This document shows positions 26,559 to 35,330 of a DNA stretch of 54,001 bases, one piece after another. Each line of letters opens with the position of its first letter. Within the stretch, counting starts at the first letter, position 1. Source of the stretch: Bradyrhizobium lablabi. Its GTDB lineage: Bacteria; Pseudomonadota; Alphaproteobacteria; Rhizobiales; Xanthobacteraceae. Below the pieces are notes generated by a model. The model was not told the origin of the DNA. It saw only the letters and a program-made list of their open reading frames with translations, and ran no database searches. Location of the stretch: positions 1 to 54,001 of the forward strand of contig NZ_LLYB01000046.1 in NCBI RefSeq assembly GCF_001440475.1. Direction: 5' to 3'. The position numbers and the translations under genes are program-made.

Positions 26559-27878
26559 TTACCGATAGATGCGCTTCAGCTGCCGCTCGGCCTCCGCCAT
26601 GGCGGTCTTGGCATCCTTGGAGCCGGTGCAGTAGTTGGCGAACATGTCGACCACGATGAAGTCGGCAATCGCGGTCGCAGGCTTCTCGCCGACCTTGCCG
26701 ATGCCGGAAGCCGGCAGCGCGCGTTTGGAGGCCTGAGCGAACACGGCGTTCTTCGGGTCGGCCGTCCACACCGGCGCGGCGTCATAGGCGTTGAGCGTGT
26801 GGGTCAGATAACCCCGCGCGCCGGTCAACCATTTATCGTAGTTTTCCTTCTCCAGCATGAAGGCGATAAAGGCCTTCGCGGCATTCGGATATTTCGTGAA
26901 GTTGAACGCCAGGATCGGCACGGCAAGCTGCAGTTCCGTCGGCTTGCCGATCGGCCCCACCGGCCACAGACCGTGATAGGTATCCTCGGCCAGCTCCTTC
27001 TTGCTGGCATCGTCCTTGGCCGCCACGTAGATCGAAATGCCGTTGGCCGTGCAGAACAATTCGCCGGCGAGGTAGGCCTTGTTGTTGGAGGAGTCGTTCC
27101 AGGACGCCGTACCGGGGACGAAGGTTTCGGAGAGCGTCTTGCAGTACTCCAGCGCCTTCATCGTTTCCGGCGAGTTGATGATGACCTTGTCGTCCTTGTC
27201 GACGGTCCAGGCGTTGTGGCCCCAGAGGATCCAGTGCAGCCAGGCGTTGGCGTCGCCCGAGGCATGGCCGAGCGCAAAGCCGGCCGGCGTGTTGTTCGCC
27301 TTCATCGCCTTGCACATTTCGAGGAAGCTCGGGAAGTCCTTCGGAAATTCCTTGAAGCCCGCCTTGTCGGTCGCGGACTTGCGGTAGGTCATGTAGCCGC
27401 CGATGGTGGCGACGGGAATGCCAAGCCAGTCATTGCCGAGCATGCAGGTCCTCTGCGCCGCGTCGGTCCAGCCGCCGTATTTCTTGCCGAGGTAATCGGC
27501 AACGTCGTTCAACTTCAGGACCTTGGTCGGGAACAGCTGCGGCAGCGTATGCAGACCCCAGGCGAGGTCGAGGCCCGAGCCGGTGTTGGCGGCCACGGAG
27601 GCCTTCGGCTGCACGTCCTCGAACGACTCGGAGAACACGTTCATCTCGGTGCCGGTCGCGGCCTTGAACGCGGCGACCATAGCGTTGAAGGCATCGTCTT
27701 CCGCCGGCACGAAACGCTTCCAGCGCATCACGGTCAGCTTGGCGCCGGATTCGGCCTTCCAGGGCGAGGTTTGCGCCCAGGCCTTGGCGAAATCGAACAG
27801 AGCCGGTCCGGTCAATGCGCCGGCCGCTGCTAGCGCGGTGCCACCCTGAAGCAGAGAGCGGCGGGTAAAGTCCTGCAT
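26559..27878 (-). CDS. ABC transporter solute-binding protein (CUT1 type, Tat signal)
   Basis: A 439-residue periplasmic binding protein of the extracellular solute-binding family 1. The N-terminus reads TRRSLLQGG, then a hydrophobic stretch and an AQTS cleavage-like site near residue 36, so export is probably by Tat. The ATG is preceded by GGGAGGATGG. Ligands of this family are sugars, polyols and sugar derivatives. The dehydratase, KDG kinase and KDPG aldolase alongside point to an aldonate or a sugar oxidised to one. Confidence 0.92.
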   Translation of the reverse strand: MQDFTRRSLLQGGTALAAAGALTGPALFDFAKAWAQTSPWKAESGAKLTVMRWKRFVPAEDDAFNAMVAAFKAATGTEMNVFSESFEDVQPKASVAANTGSGLDLAWGLHTLPQLFPTKVLKLNDVADYLGKKYGGWTDAAQRTCMLGNDWLGIPVATIGGYMTYRKSATDKAGFKEFPKDFPSFLEMCKAMKANNTPAGFALGHASGDANAWLHWILWGHNAWTVDKDDKVIINSPETMKALEYCKTLSETFVPGTASWNDSSNNKAYLAGELFCTANGISIYVAAKDDASKKELAEDTYHGLWPVGPIGKPTELQLAVPILAFNFTKYPNAAKAFIAFMLEKENYDKWLTGARGYLTHTLNAYDAAPVWTADPKNAVFAQASKRALPASGIGKVGEKPATAIADFIVVDMFANYCTGSKDAKTAMAEAERQLKRIYR

Positions 27879-27904
27879 AGTCCATCCTCCCTTTAGTATT
27901 TTTT

Positions 27905-27940
27905 GGTTATTGCTCAGCCACTTTAGTTATTGCTCAGCCA
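27905..27940. repeat. 20-bp tandem duplication spanning the ATPase stop codon
   Basis: GTTATTGCTCAGCCA occurs at 27906-27920 and again at 27926-27940. The second copy contains the real stop codon of the ATPase gene (TCA at 27934-27936 on this strand) and its last two codons. The first copy is the same text displaced 20 bp downstream of the gene, so it is a recent small duplication of the gene end. Confidence 0.85.
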
Positions 27941-29001
27941 TTCAGTCGCTTGCCCGTCGTCTCGTCGAACAGATGCACGAGTGACGGATCCGGCTTGAGC
28001 CGAACCTTGTCGCCCGGACTGAATTGATGCCGCTCGCGGAACACGGCGACCACCTGCTCTCCGCCGAGCTTGGCGAAGACCTGGGTTTCCGATCCCGTCG
28101 GCTCGACCACCACGATCTCGGCTTCGGCGCCGTCATCGGCGATGGTGAAATGTTCGGGCCGCACGCCGTAGACGGCCGGCTGGCCCTCGGAATTGGCGGG
28201 CGCGGTTTTCAGCGGCAGCTTGACGCCATTCGGGCCTTCGAAGCCCGCGCTGCCGTTCGACTTCACCTTGCCCTTGAGGAAGTTCATCGCCGGCGAACCG
28301 ATAAAGCCCGCAACGAACTGGTTGGCCGGGGTGTCGTAGAGTTCGAGCGGGGTGCCCATCTGCTCGACGATGCCGTCGTGCATCACGACAATCTTGTCGG
28401 CCATGGTCATGGCCTCGATCTGGTCGTGGGTGACGTAGACGGTGGTGGTCTTCAGCCGCTGGTGCAGCTCCTTGATCTCGGTGCGCATCGCGACGCGCAG
28501 CTTGGCGTCGAGGTTGGATAGCGGCTCGTCGAACAGAAACACCTGCGGATCGCGCACGATGGCGCGGCCCATGGCGACGCGCTGGCGCTGGCCGCCCGAC
28601 AACTGCCGGGGATAACGGTCGAGCAGCGGGGTGAGCGCGAGAATTTCAGCGGCGCGCTTGACGCCGGTTGAGATTTCCTCGGGCTTGGCGCCGCGCAGCT
28701 TGAGCGAAAAGCCCATATTGTCGGCGACCGTCATGTGCGGATAGAGCGCGTAGTTCTGGAACACCATGGCGATGTCGCGCTCTTTGGGCTGGACATTGTT
28801 GACCACGCGGTCGCCGATCGAAATCGTGCCGGAGGTGATGTTTTCGAGACCGGCGAGCATCCGCAGCAAGGTCGACTTGCCGCAACCGGAGGGGCCGACC
28901 AGCACGACGAATTCGCCATCCTCGATCGGGATCGACACGCCGTGCAAAACTTCAAAATTGCCGAACGACTTGCGCACGTCGCGAATCTGTACCGACGACA
29001 T
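27934..29001 (-). CDS. ABC transporter ATPase (MalK/UgpC type)
   Basis: A 355-residue ATPase. Walker A GPSGCGKST, signature LSGGQRQRVAMGRA and Walker B FLFDEPLSNLDAKLR are followed by a C-terminal TOBE-type regulatory domain (about 240-355). It powers the CUT1 permease pair downstream. The ATG at 29001 removes six residues of the longer frame and gives the usual MSSVQIRDVRKSF. It is the first gene of the importer operon, read leftwards from the shared region with the LacI regulator. Confidence 0.94.
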   Translation of the reverse strand: MSSVQIRDVRKSFGNFEVLHGVSIPIEDGEFVVLVGPSGCGKSTLLRMLAGLENITSGTISIGDRVVNNVQPKERDIAMVFQNYALYPHMTVADNMGFSLKLRGAKPEEISTGVKRAAEILALTPLLDRYPRQLSGGQRQRVAMGRAIVRDPQVFLFDEPLSNLDAKLRVAMRTEIKELHQRLKTTTVYVTHDQIEAMTMADKIVVMHDGIVEQMGTPLELYDTPANQFVAGFIGSPAMNFLKGKVKSNGSAGFEGPNGVKLPLKTAPANSEGQPAVYGVRPEHFTIADDGAEAEIVVVEPTGSETQVFAKLGGEQVVAVFRERHQFSPGDKVRLKPDPSLVHLFDETTGKRLNG

Positions 29002-29139
29002 CGAATTCACTCCCCTCATTGTTCTGTTATTGGCGCCACAAGCGGGCGGCGACGCCTTGCTGTCTTTTCGACTCTAATGCCGGAAGCCGAATTCAACGGT
29101 CATTATCATCCGCAGTTTGGCGGTTTTTAGCAATCCGAT

Positions 29140-29151
29140 GGTAGCGCTGTC
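29140..29151. promoter_or_regulatory. Imperfect LacI-type operator beside the regulator
   Basis: GGTAGCGCTGTC matches the perfect palindrome at 30267-30278 in 10 of 12 positions. It lies in the 193-bp divergent region, 44 bp before the regulator start and 138 bp before the importer ATPase start. This fits autoregulation and control of the importer operon. Confidence 0.5.
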
Positions 29152-29194
29152 AATAATTGTTCAAACGTCTAATCTGTTGTGGTATGAGCGCAAG

Positions 29195-30226
29195 ATGGGA
29201 CGAAAACAGACAAAGTCTGGCAAAATCCGCCTCACCGAGGTCGCCAAGCTGGCCGGTGTCAGCCCGATCACGGCGTCGCGTTTTTTCAGAAATCCCGAAG
29301 CGCTGTCGGAGAGCAAGCGGGAACGCGTCGATAGCGCGGTGAAGGAACTGGGTTATGTTCCCAACCTTGCCGCGCGCGCACTGGCCTCGCACCGTACCGA
29401 GGTCATCGGCGTCGTGATCCCGTCCCTCACCAACAACGTATTCGCCGATGTGTTGCGCGGCATCTACGATTCATCCGAAGGCAGCCGCTACTCCATTCAG
29501 CTCGCCAATACGCGCTACAGCATCCTTCAGGAGGAAAAGCTGCTGCGGCTGTTTCGGGCGCAAAAGCCCGCAGGGCTGATCGTCACGGGTATCAATCAGA
29601 CTGCGGAATCGCGCACGATCCTGGAGTCGATGAATTGCCCGGTCACGCAGATCATGGAGATCGGCGACAGCCCGGTCGACATGATGGTCGGCTTTTCGCA
29701 CTATGACGCCAGTTTTGCCGCGATCTCGCACATTCTGGAGCAAGGGCATCGTCGCATCGGATTTCTCGGCGCGCGAATGGATCCGCGCGTGCAGCGGCGG
29801 TTCGAGGGGTATCGTGATGCCATGAAGGCGGCATCCCTGTTCGATCCCAACCTCGTCGTCACCACCTCGGTGCCGACAACCGTGACGCTTGGCGGGACGT
29901 TGTTCGCCGATCTTCTGGCGCGCACGGCCGAGATCGACGCAGTATTCTGCGTCAACGACGACCTGGCGCTGGGCGTGCTGTTCGAATGCCAGCGCCGCCA
30001 GATCGCGGTACCGCGCGATCTCGCGATCGTCGGCTTCAACGACCTGGAGTTCATGGCGTCCGCGGTCCCCTCCCTCACTAGCGTCCGGACCAATCGCTAT
30101 GAAATGGGACGGCACGCCGTCACCATGGTGATCGACGCGATCGAAGGCCGCCGGCCGCGAGAGCCCGTCCTCAACCTCGGCTTTCAACTCATGGTCCGCG
30201 AAAGCTCGATGCCGCAAACCACGTAA
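29195..30226 (+). CDS. LacI-family transcriptional regulator
   Basis: A 343-residue LacI/GalR protein. The N-terminal HTH reads LTEVAKLAGVSPITASRFF, followed by the hinge (NLAARALAS) and a periplasmic-binding-like effector domain. GntR/GalR-type members sense sugar acids or sugars and usually repress the adjacent catabolic genes. The ATG at 29195 is chosen so that MGRKQTKSGK immediately precedes the HTH. A frame from 29117 is open but would add a non-conserved leader crossing the putative operator. Perfect and near-perfect GGTAGCGCTACC sites flank the gene. Confidence 0.92.
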   Translation: MGRKQTKSGKIRLTEVAKLAGVSPITASRFFRNPEALSESKRERVDSAVKELGYVPNLAARALASHRTEVIGVVIPSLTNNVFADVLRGIYDSSEGSRYSIQLANTRYSILQEEKLLRLFRAQKPAGLIVTGINQTAESRTILESMNCPVTQIMEIGDSPVDMMVGFSHYDASFAAISHILEQGHRRIGFLGARMDPRVQRRFEGYRDAMKAASLFDPNLVVTTSVPTTVTLGGTLFADLLARTAEIDAVFCVNDDLALGVLFECQRRQIAVPRDLAIVGFNDLEFMASAVPSLTSVRTNRYEMGRHAVTMVIDAIEGRRPREPVLNLGFQLMVRESSMPQTT

Positions 30227-30266
30227 CGATGACGTCAGACAGAACGTCGCAGCGGATGATGAAAAT

Positions 30267-30278
30267 GGTAGCGCTACC
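30267..30278. promoter_or_regulatory. Perfect LacI-type operator upstream of the dehydratase
   Basis: GGTAGCGCTACC is a perfect 12-bp palindrome with the central GC step typical of LacI/GalR operators (GntR-like TGGTAGCGCTACC form). It lies 40 bp after the regulator stop and 139 bp before the dehydratase start, in the only gap of the rightward cluster large enough for its promoter. Confidence 0.65.
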
Positions 30279-30417
30279 TTTTGGAGCGAATTAGGATTGA
30301 CTTACCGGAAACCGATCGGCGCGGGCGAGCACGTTTGCAGCAGATGAAATTTTCAGCATTGTGCAATCGCTGCCTCGATTTGAACCGCTCACCGGGTTTG
30401 CAGCGCGGGAGGAACCA

Positions 30418-32238
30418 ATGAAAAAGAACGACAACAAGACTGCCACCAACGGCAAGGGCCGCCGACTGCGTTCCCTCGAATGGTTCGACAACCCGCACAA
30501 TCCGGGCATGACGGCGCTCTATCTCGAGCGCTACCTGAACTACGGCCTGACCCGGGAAGAATTGCAGTCCGGCAAGCCGATCATCGGCATCGCCCAGACC
30601 GGCAATGATCTCTCGCCGTGCAACCGGCATCATCTCGAACTGGCGCATCGGGTACGCGAAGGCATCCGCGCGGCCGGCGGCATCGCGATGGAATTTCCGA
30701 CGCATCCGATCCAGGAGACCGGCAAGCGGCCGACCGCGGCGCTCGACCGCAACCTTGCCTATCTCGGCCTGGTCGAAGTGCTGTTCGGCTATCCGCTCGA
30801 TGGCGTGGTGCTGACCACCGGCTGCGACAAGACCACCCCCGCCTGCCTGATGGCGGCGGCGACGGTCAATCTGCCCGCGATCGTGCTCTCGGGCGGCCCG
30901 ATGCTGAACGGCTGGTTCAACGGAGAGCGCACCGGATCCGGCACCATCGTCTGGAAGCAACGCGAACGGCTTGCCGCCGGCGAGATCGACTACAACGAGT
31001 TCATCGAAATCGTGGCCTCCTCGGCCCCGTCGGTCGGCCATTGCAACACGATGGGCACGGCGTCGACGATGAATTCGTTGGCGGAAGCGCTCGGCATGTC
31101 GTTGCCGGGATGCGCGGCGATCCCCGCGCCCTATCGCGAGCGCGGCCAGATCGCCTATGAGACCGGAAAGCGGATCGTCGAGATGGTCTGGGAGGACCTC
31201 AAACCCTCAGACATCCTGACCCGCAAGGCGTTCGAGAACTGCATCGCCGTGAATTCGGCGATCGGCGGCTCGACCAACGCGCCGATCCATATCAACGCGC
31301 TGGCGCGGCATATCGGCGTCGAGCTCTCGATCGACGACTGGCAGAAGCACGGCCACGACATCCCGCTGCTGGTGAACATGCAGCCGGCCGGCTTTTATCT
31401 CGGCGAGGAATATCATCGCGCCGGCGGCGTGCCGGCGGTGGTGCGCGAATTGATGGCGAAGAAGCGGATCCATGAAGACGCCGTCACGGTCAACGGGCGC
31501 ACCATCGGCGAAAACTGCCGCGAGGCGCCCAAGCCCGACGGCGACGTGATCTGGAGCTACGACAAGCCACTGGTGAAGGACGCCGGCTTCCTGGTGCTGC
31601 GCGGCAACCTGTTCGATTCCGCGATCATGAAGACCAGCGTGATCTCCAAGGAATTCCGCGAGCGCTATCTGGTCAATCCGAAAGACCCGAATGCGTTCGA
31701 AGGCCGCGCCATCGTATTCGAAGGACCGGAGGATTATCACGACCGGATCGACGATCCCTCGCTCAACATCGACGAGCACTGCGTGCTGTTCATCCGCGGC
31801 GCCGGGCCGATCGGCTATCCCGGCGGCGCCGAGGTCGTCAACATGCAGCCGCCGGCGGCGCTGATCAAACGCGGCATCCTCTCGCTGCCCTGCATCGGCG
31901 ACGGCAGGCAGTCCGGCACCTCGGGCTCGCCCTCGATCCTCAACGCCTCGCCGGAAGCTGCCGCCGATGGCGGACTTGCGATCCTGCGGACCGGCGACAA
32001 GGTTCGCATCGACCTCAACAAGGGCGACGCCAACATCCTGATCACGAGCGATGAACTGAAGAAGCGTCGCGCCGAGCTGAAGGACAAGGGCGGCTTCCCC
32101 TACCCGGCCAACCAGACGCCGTGGCAGGAGGTCTATCGCTCGACCGTCGGCCAGCAGGCCACCGGCGCCTGCATGGAGCTCGCCACGCGCTATCAGAATA
32201 TTGCCGGCACGGTCGGCGTGGCGCGGGATAATCACTAA
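30418..32238 (+). CDS. IlvD/Edd-family sugar-acid dehydratase (pentonate/hexonate type)
   Basis: A 606-residue Fe-S dehydratase that removes water from an aldonate to give a 2-keto-3-deoxy acid. The iron-sulfur cysteines fit C68 (SPCNRHH), C136 ([10 protein letters not shown]) and C209 ([10 protein letters not shown]), and [15 protein letters not shown] near residue 494 is the conserved substrate/base region. The SGTSGSPS and [10 protein letters not shown] stretches resemble the L-arabinonate/D-xylonate dehydratase subgroup more than IlvD or Edd. ATG at 30418 with GGGAGGAA directly upstream is clearly the start; the in-frame GTG at 30361 is not needed. The LacI operator upstream and the two dehydrogenases downstream define its unit. 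Confidence 0.93.
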   Translation: MKKNDNKTATNGKGRRLRSLEWFDNPHNPGMTALYLERYLNYGLTREELQSGKPIIGIAQTGNDLSPCNRHHLELAHRVREGIRAAGGIAMEFPTHPIQETGKRPTAALDRNLAYLGLVEVLFGYPLDGVVLTTGCDKTTPACLMAAATVNLPAIVLSGGPMLNGWFNGERTGSGTIVWKQRERLAAGEIDYNEFIEIVASSAPSVGHCNTMGTASTMNSLAEALGMSLPGCAAIPAPYRERGQIAYETGKRIVEMVWEDLKPSDILTRKAFENCIAVNSAIGGSTNAPIHINALARHIGVELSIDDWQKHGHDIPLLVNMQPAGFYLGEEYHRAGGVPAVVRELMAKKRIHEDAVTVNGRTIGENCREAPKPDGDVIWSYDKPLVKDAGFLVLRGNLFDSAIMKTSVISKEFRERYLVNPKDPNAFEGRAIVFEGPEDYHDRIDDPSLNIDEHCVLFIRGAGPIGYPGGAEVVNMQPPAALIKRGILSLPCIGDGRQSGTSGSPSILNASPEAAADGGLAILRTGDKVRIDLNKGDANILITSDELKKRRAELKDKGGFPYPANQTPWQEVYRSTVGQQATGACMELATRYQNIAGTVGVARDNH

Positions 32239-32247
32239 CGCGGACGC

Positions 32248-32332
32248 GTCATTGCGAGGAGCGTAAGCGACGAAGCAATCCATTCTTTCCGTTCCGTGGT
32301 GAGATGGATTGCTTCGCTCCGCTCGCAATGAC
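32248..32332. repeat. Dispersed palindrome GTCATTGCGAG...CTCGCAATGAC
   Basis: Left arm GTCATTGCGAGGAGC...GAAGCAATCCA and right arm TGGATTGCTTCG...CTCGCAATGAC are nearly perfect inverses around a short non-palindromic centre. I recall this family as widespread in Bradyrhizobium and relatives. It sits between the dehydratase and the first short-chain dehydrogenase gene of the same cluster. Confidence 0.8.
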
Positions 32333-32370
32333 GATCAATACGCATCGAGCCAAAATACTAGGAGAAGAAA

Positions 32371-33105
32371 ATGTCAGATCGCCTGAAGGGCAAGCGCGCC
32401 TTCGTCACCGCCGCCGCCGTCGGAATCGGCCGCGCCTGCGCGGTGGCCTTTGCGCGTGAAGGCGCAACCGTATTCGCCACCGACGTCGACGAGGCCAAGC
32501 TTGCCGCGCTGAAGGGCGAAGGCATTGCAGAAGTGGCCAGACTCGACGTGCGCGACAGCGCCGCCGTCGCCGCCATGGCCAAACGCGCCGGCAAGACCGA
32601 CATCCTGCTCAATGCCGCGGGTTTCGTGCATCACGGCACGGTGCTGGATTGCTCCGACGACGACTTTGATTTTTCGTTCGACCTCAACGTCAAGTCGATG
32701 CACCGCACGATCCGCGCCTTCCTGCCTGATATGCTGGAAAATGGCCGCGGCACGATCGTGAACATTTCGTCCGCCGCCGGCGTGTTCAAGGCCGCGCCGA
32801 ACCGCTACGTCTATGGCGCGACCAAGGCCGCGGTCGCGGCGCTGACGCGCTCGGTCGCCACCGACTTCATCGCCAAGGGTATCCGCTGCAATTGCATCTG
32901 CCCCGGCACCGTCGAAACCCCGTCGATGCTCGATCGCGCGGCGGCTGCAGGCCCCAACGGCCGCGAGATGTTCATCGCGCGGCAGCCGATGGGACGGCTC
33001 GGCACCGCCGAGGAAATCGCGTCGCTCGCCGTCTATCTCGCCAGCGACGAGAGTGCATTCACGACGGGCGTCGCGCACGTCATCGACGGCGGCTGGACGT
33101 TGTGA
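32371..33105 (+). CDS. Short-chain dehydrogenase (DHRS6/2-keto-3-deoxy-fuconate dehydrogenase-like)
   Basis: A 244-residue classical SDR. The cofactor loop reads TAAAVGIG, in which the first glycine of the usual GxxxGxG is alanine, as in the DHRS6/KDF-dehydrogenase branch. Catalytic Ser134, Tyr148 and Lys152 are in place, and NAAG is at 81-84. Members of that branch oxidise 2-keto-3-deoxy-L-fuconate or 3-hydroxybutyrate. Next to an aldonate dehydratase, a 2-keto-3-deoxy acid is the better guess. An AGGAGAAG ribosome site precedes the ATG. Confidence 0.9.
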   Translation: MSDRLKGKRAFVTAAAVGIGRACAVAFAREGATVFATDVDEAKLAALKGEGIAEVARLDVRDSAAVAAMAKRAGKTDILLNAAGFVHHGTVLDCSDDDFDFSFDLNVKSMHRTIRAFLPDMLENGRGTIVNISSAAGVFKAAPNRYVYGATKAAVAALTRSVATDFIAKGIRCNCICPGTVETPSMLDRAAAAGPNGREMFIARQPMGRLGTAEEIASLAVYLASDESAFTTGVAHVIDGGWTL

Positions 33106-33111
33106 TCTCAA

Positions 33112-33270
33112 CCTCTCCCCGCTCTTGGCGGGGAGAGGTCGGAAGCTTGGCGAAGCCAAGTTTCCGGGTGAGGGGCAAGGCAGGATCTCTCCGCGCAAAT
33201 GTCGTCCACCGAATTCGCGGAAACAGCCCCTCACCCCGACCCTCTCCCCGCGAAGAGCGGGGCGAGGCAG
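33112..33270. repeat. CTCTCCCCGC-type dispersed inverted repeat
   Basis: CCTCTCCCCGCTCTTGGCGGGGAGAGG (33113-33139) forms a strong hairpin, followed by AAGCTTGGCGAAGCCAAG (33143-33160), GGGTGAGGGGC and the inverse GCCCCTCACCC, CTCTCCCCGC and GAGCGGGGCGAG to 33270. The whole is a compound palindrome of about 160 bp separating the two dehydrogenase genes. It is familiar as an intergenic element in alphaproteobacteria. Confidence 0.75.
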
Positions 33271-33314
33271 CAGACCGCAGACGCCGCAGGATTCGAGGGA
33301 GAGGAAAAACACCT

Positions 33315-34061
33315 ATGAACAAGATCGATCTGAACGGCCGTTGCGCCGTCGTCACCGGCGGCGCGCAGGGTTTTGGACGTGCGATCGCCGAGCGCTTCGT
33401 CGCATCGGGCGCCAAGGTCGCGATCTGGGATTTTGACCTGCCGCTTGCGGAAAAGACCGCCAGGGAAATCGGTCCGGCCGTCTCGGCCTTCAAGGTCGAC
33501 GTGTCCGATCTCGCTGCCGTCGAGAAAACCCGCGACGAGACGCTGAAAGCGCTCGGCAAGATCGACATCCTCGTCAACAATGCCGGCATCGCAGGCGTCA
33601 ACGCAACGGTGTGGGAAACCGACCTCGACGAATGGCGCAAGGTGATGCGCATCAATCTCGACGGTCCCTTCATCTGCTGCAAGGCCGTGGTGCCGGCGAT
33701 GCTCAAGCAGAAATACGGCCGCATCGTCAACATCGCCTCGATCGCCGGCAAGGAAGGCAACCCCAACGCGGCGCATTATTCGGCCTCGAAGGCCGGCCTG
33801 ATCGCGCTGACCAAGTCGCTCGGCAAGGAGCTCGCCCAGCACGACATTCTCGTCAACGCGGTGACGCCGGCAGCGGCGAAGACCGCGATCTTCGACCAGC
33901 TCACGCAGCAGCACATCGACTTCATGCTGTCGAAAATTCCGAAGGCGCGTTTCGTCCTCGTGGAAGAACTCGCGGCGATGGTGGCGTGGCTGGCGTCGGA
34001 GGATTGCGGGTTCTCGACGGGTGCGGTGTTCGACATTTCCGGCGGCCGGGCGACGTACTGA
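33315..34061 (+). CDS. Short-chain dehydrogenase/reductase
   Basis: A 248-residue classical SDR with GGAQGFG (residues 15-21) for NAD(P), NNAG (88-91) and the catalytic Ser142, Tyr155 and Lys159. D39 at the end of the second strand suggests NAD preference. It follows the first SDR in the LacI-linked cluster and probably oxidises the sugar, its lactone precursor or a downstream keto acid. Exact assignment is not possible. GAGAGG precedes the ATG at 33315. Confidence 0.9.
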   Translation: MNKIDLNGRCAVVTGGAQGFGRAIAERFVASGAKVAIWDFDLPLAEKTAREIGPAVSAFKVDVSDLAAVEKTRDETLKALGKIDILVNNAGIAGVNATVWETDLDEWRKVMRINLDGPFICCKAVVPAMLKQKYGRIVNIASIAGKEGNPNAAHYSASKAGLIALTKSLGKELAQHDILVNAVTPAAAKTAIFDQLTQQHIDFMLSKIPKARFVLVEELAAMVAWLASEDCGFSTGAVFDISGGRATY

Positions 34062-34092
34062 TCTACTTCCACCACCCGACTGGGAGAGAGCG

Positions 34093-34485
34093 ATGACCAG
34101 AGAAGGCGGGTGTTTCTGCGGCGCGGTGCGGTTCAAGGCCGAGGGCGAGCCGGTCAATGTCCGCATCTGCCATTGCCGCAACTGCCAGAAGGCGATGGGC
34201 TCGCCGTTCTTTGCCCGCGCGCTGTTCGACCAGCGGAATTTGACCGTCTCGGGCGATACCGCGCGCTATCCGTCCTCGGAAGCGCTCGACCGGGTGTTCT
34301 GCAAGGTTTGCGGGACAAGGCTGTTTTCCCGGCGCACCAACGGCACCGTCGTCGGCGTGGCGCTCGCCGCCTTCGACGACCGCAACGCCTTTGCGCCGAC
34401 CGAGCACATCTGGGTCTCGGAAAAGATCGCCTGGGTGCGGCTGGATGACGGTTTACCGCAATATCAGGAGACGGTTCCCCAGTAA
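34093..34485 (+). CDS. GFA (CENP-V) family zinc protein
   Basis: A 130-residue beta-rich protein of the GFA family. Seven cysteines in family spacing are seen: C7-x-C9, C26-x-C28-x2-C31 and C70-x2-C73, enough for two zinc sites. The family was named for a proposed glutathione-formaldehyde role, which remains doubtful for most members. The ATG at 34093 follows GGGAGAGAG. It lies 31 nt after the second SDR and may be a passenger of that operon. Confidence 0.88.
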   Translation: MTREGGCFCGAVRFKAEGEPVNVRICHCRNCQKAMGSPFFARALFDQRNLTVSGDTARYPSSEALDRVFCKVCGTRLFSRRTNGTVVGVALAAFDDRNAFAPTEHIWVSEKIAWVRLDDGLPQYQETVPQ

Positions 34486-34490
34486 CAGCC

Positions 34491-34580
34491 CGTAGCCCGG
34501 ATAAAGCGCCAGCGTAATCCGGGGTTGTTTCAGCGCGGCTGGACCGTTCCCGGATTGCGCTTCGCTGCATCCGGGCTACG
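34491..34580. repeat. Dispersed palindrome CGTAGCCCGGAT...ATCCGGGCTACG
   Basis: The 12-bp ends (34491-34502 and 34569-34580) are perfect inverses, with AATCCGGGG and CCCGGATT nested inside. This is a familiar intergenic element in Bradyrhizobium and other proteobacteria. It lies just after the GFA gene and is a plausible terminator for the sugar-acid cluster. Confidence 0.85.
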
Positions 34581-34606
34581 ATACCGCCTGCAACGGAGCA
34601 GACCGC

Positions 34607-35287
34607 TTGAACATCTCGCTGTATGCCATCTCCGTCTGGATCCTCCCCCTCCTGATCGCCATCACCTTCCATGAGGCGGCGCATGCCTTTGTCGCCTGGC
34701 GGCTCGGGGACAATACGGCCTGGCAACTCGGCCGGGTCAGCTTCAATCCGCTCAAGCATATCGATCCGTTCGGCACCGTGATTCTTCCGGGCGTGCTGGT
34801 GCTGTCGCATTCGCCGTTCGTGTTCGGTTATGCCAAACCGGTGCCGGTGAATTTCCGGAACCTGAACCATCCCCGGCTCGACATGGTTTGGGTGGCGCTG
34901 GCGGGCCCTGCCATCAACATCGTCCTGGCGGTGATCGCAGCCCTTGCCTTCCACGCCCTGCCCCTGGTACCGGCAGACGCCGCCAAATGGACCGCGGACA
35001 ACTTCATAAATACGTTCCGGATCAATGTTCTGCTGGCGATCTTCAACATGATGCCGATCCCGCCGCTGGATGGCGGCCGGGTCGCCGTCGGGCTGCTGCC
35101 GCGGGTGCTGGCTTACCCGCTGTCGCGGCTGGAACCGTACGGGATGTTAATCCTGCTCGGTCTTTTGATCGTGCTTCCGGTCGTCGGCGCGCAACTCGGC
35201 CTAAATCTTGATGTTATTTCGGCGATACTGAGTTCACTTATCGGATATGTGAGCGGCGCGCTTCTCTTCATCACCGGTAACGCTTAA
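34607..35287 (+). CDS. Site-2 protease family (M50) membrane metalloprotease
   Basis: A 226-residue inner-membrane protein with about six helices. H22-E23-x2-H26 (HEAAH) in the first helix and NMMPIPPLDGGRV in a later one supply the zinc ligands (two His, one Asp). No PDZ domain is present, as in the compact FtsH-independent S2P subgroup. The start must be TTG at 34607: there is no in-frame ATG before the zinc motif, and GGAG lies about 8 nt upstream. The substrate is unknown; neighbours do not help. Confidence 0.9.
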   Translation: MNISLYAISVWILPLLIAITFHEAAHAFVAWRLGDNTAWQLGRVSFNPLKHIDPFGTVILPGVLVLSHSPFVFGYAKPVPVNFRNLNHPRLDMVWVALAGPAINIVLAVIAALAFHALPLVPADAAKWTADNFINTFRINVLLAIFNMMPIPPLDGGRVAVGLLPRVLAYPLSRLEPYGMLILLGLLIVLPVVGAQLGLNLDVISAILSSLIGYVSGALLFITGNA

Positions 35288-35330
35288 ACTGCAGATAGAA
35301 ACAGCACACAGGGAAGAACCGACCCGGACC

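Noticed and set aside
26325..27833. 502-codon open frame antisense to the binding protein
   Set aside because: Composition artefact; the sense gene has a signal peptide and family features throughout.
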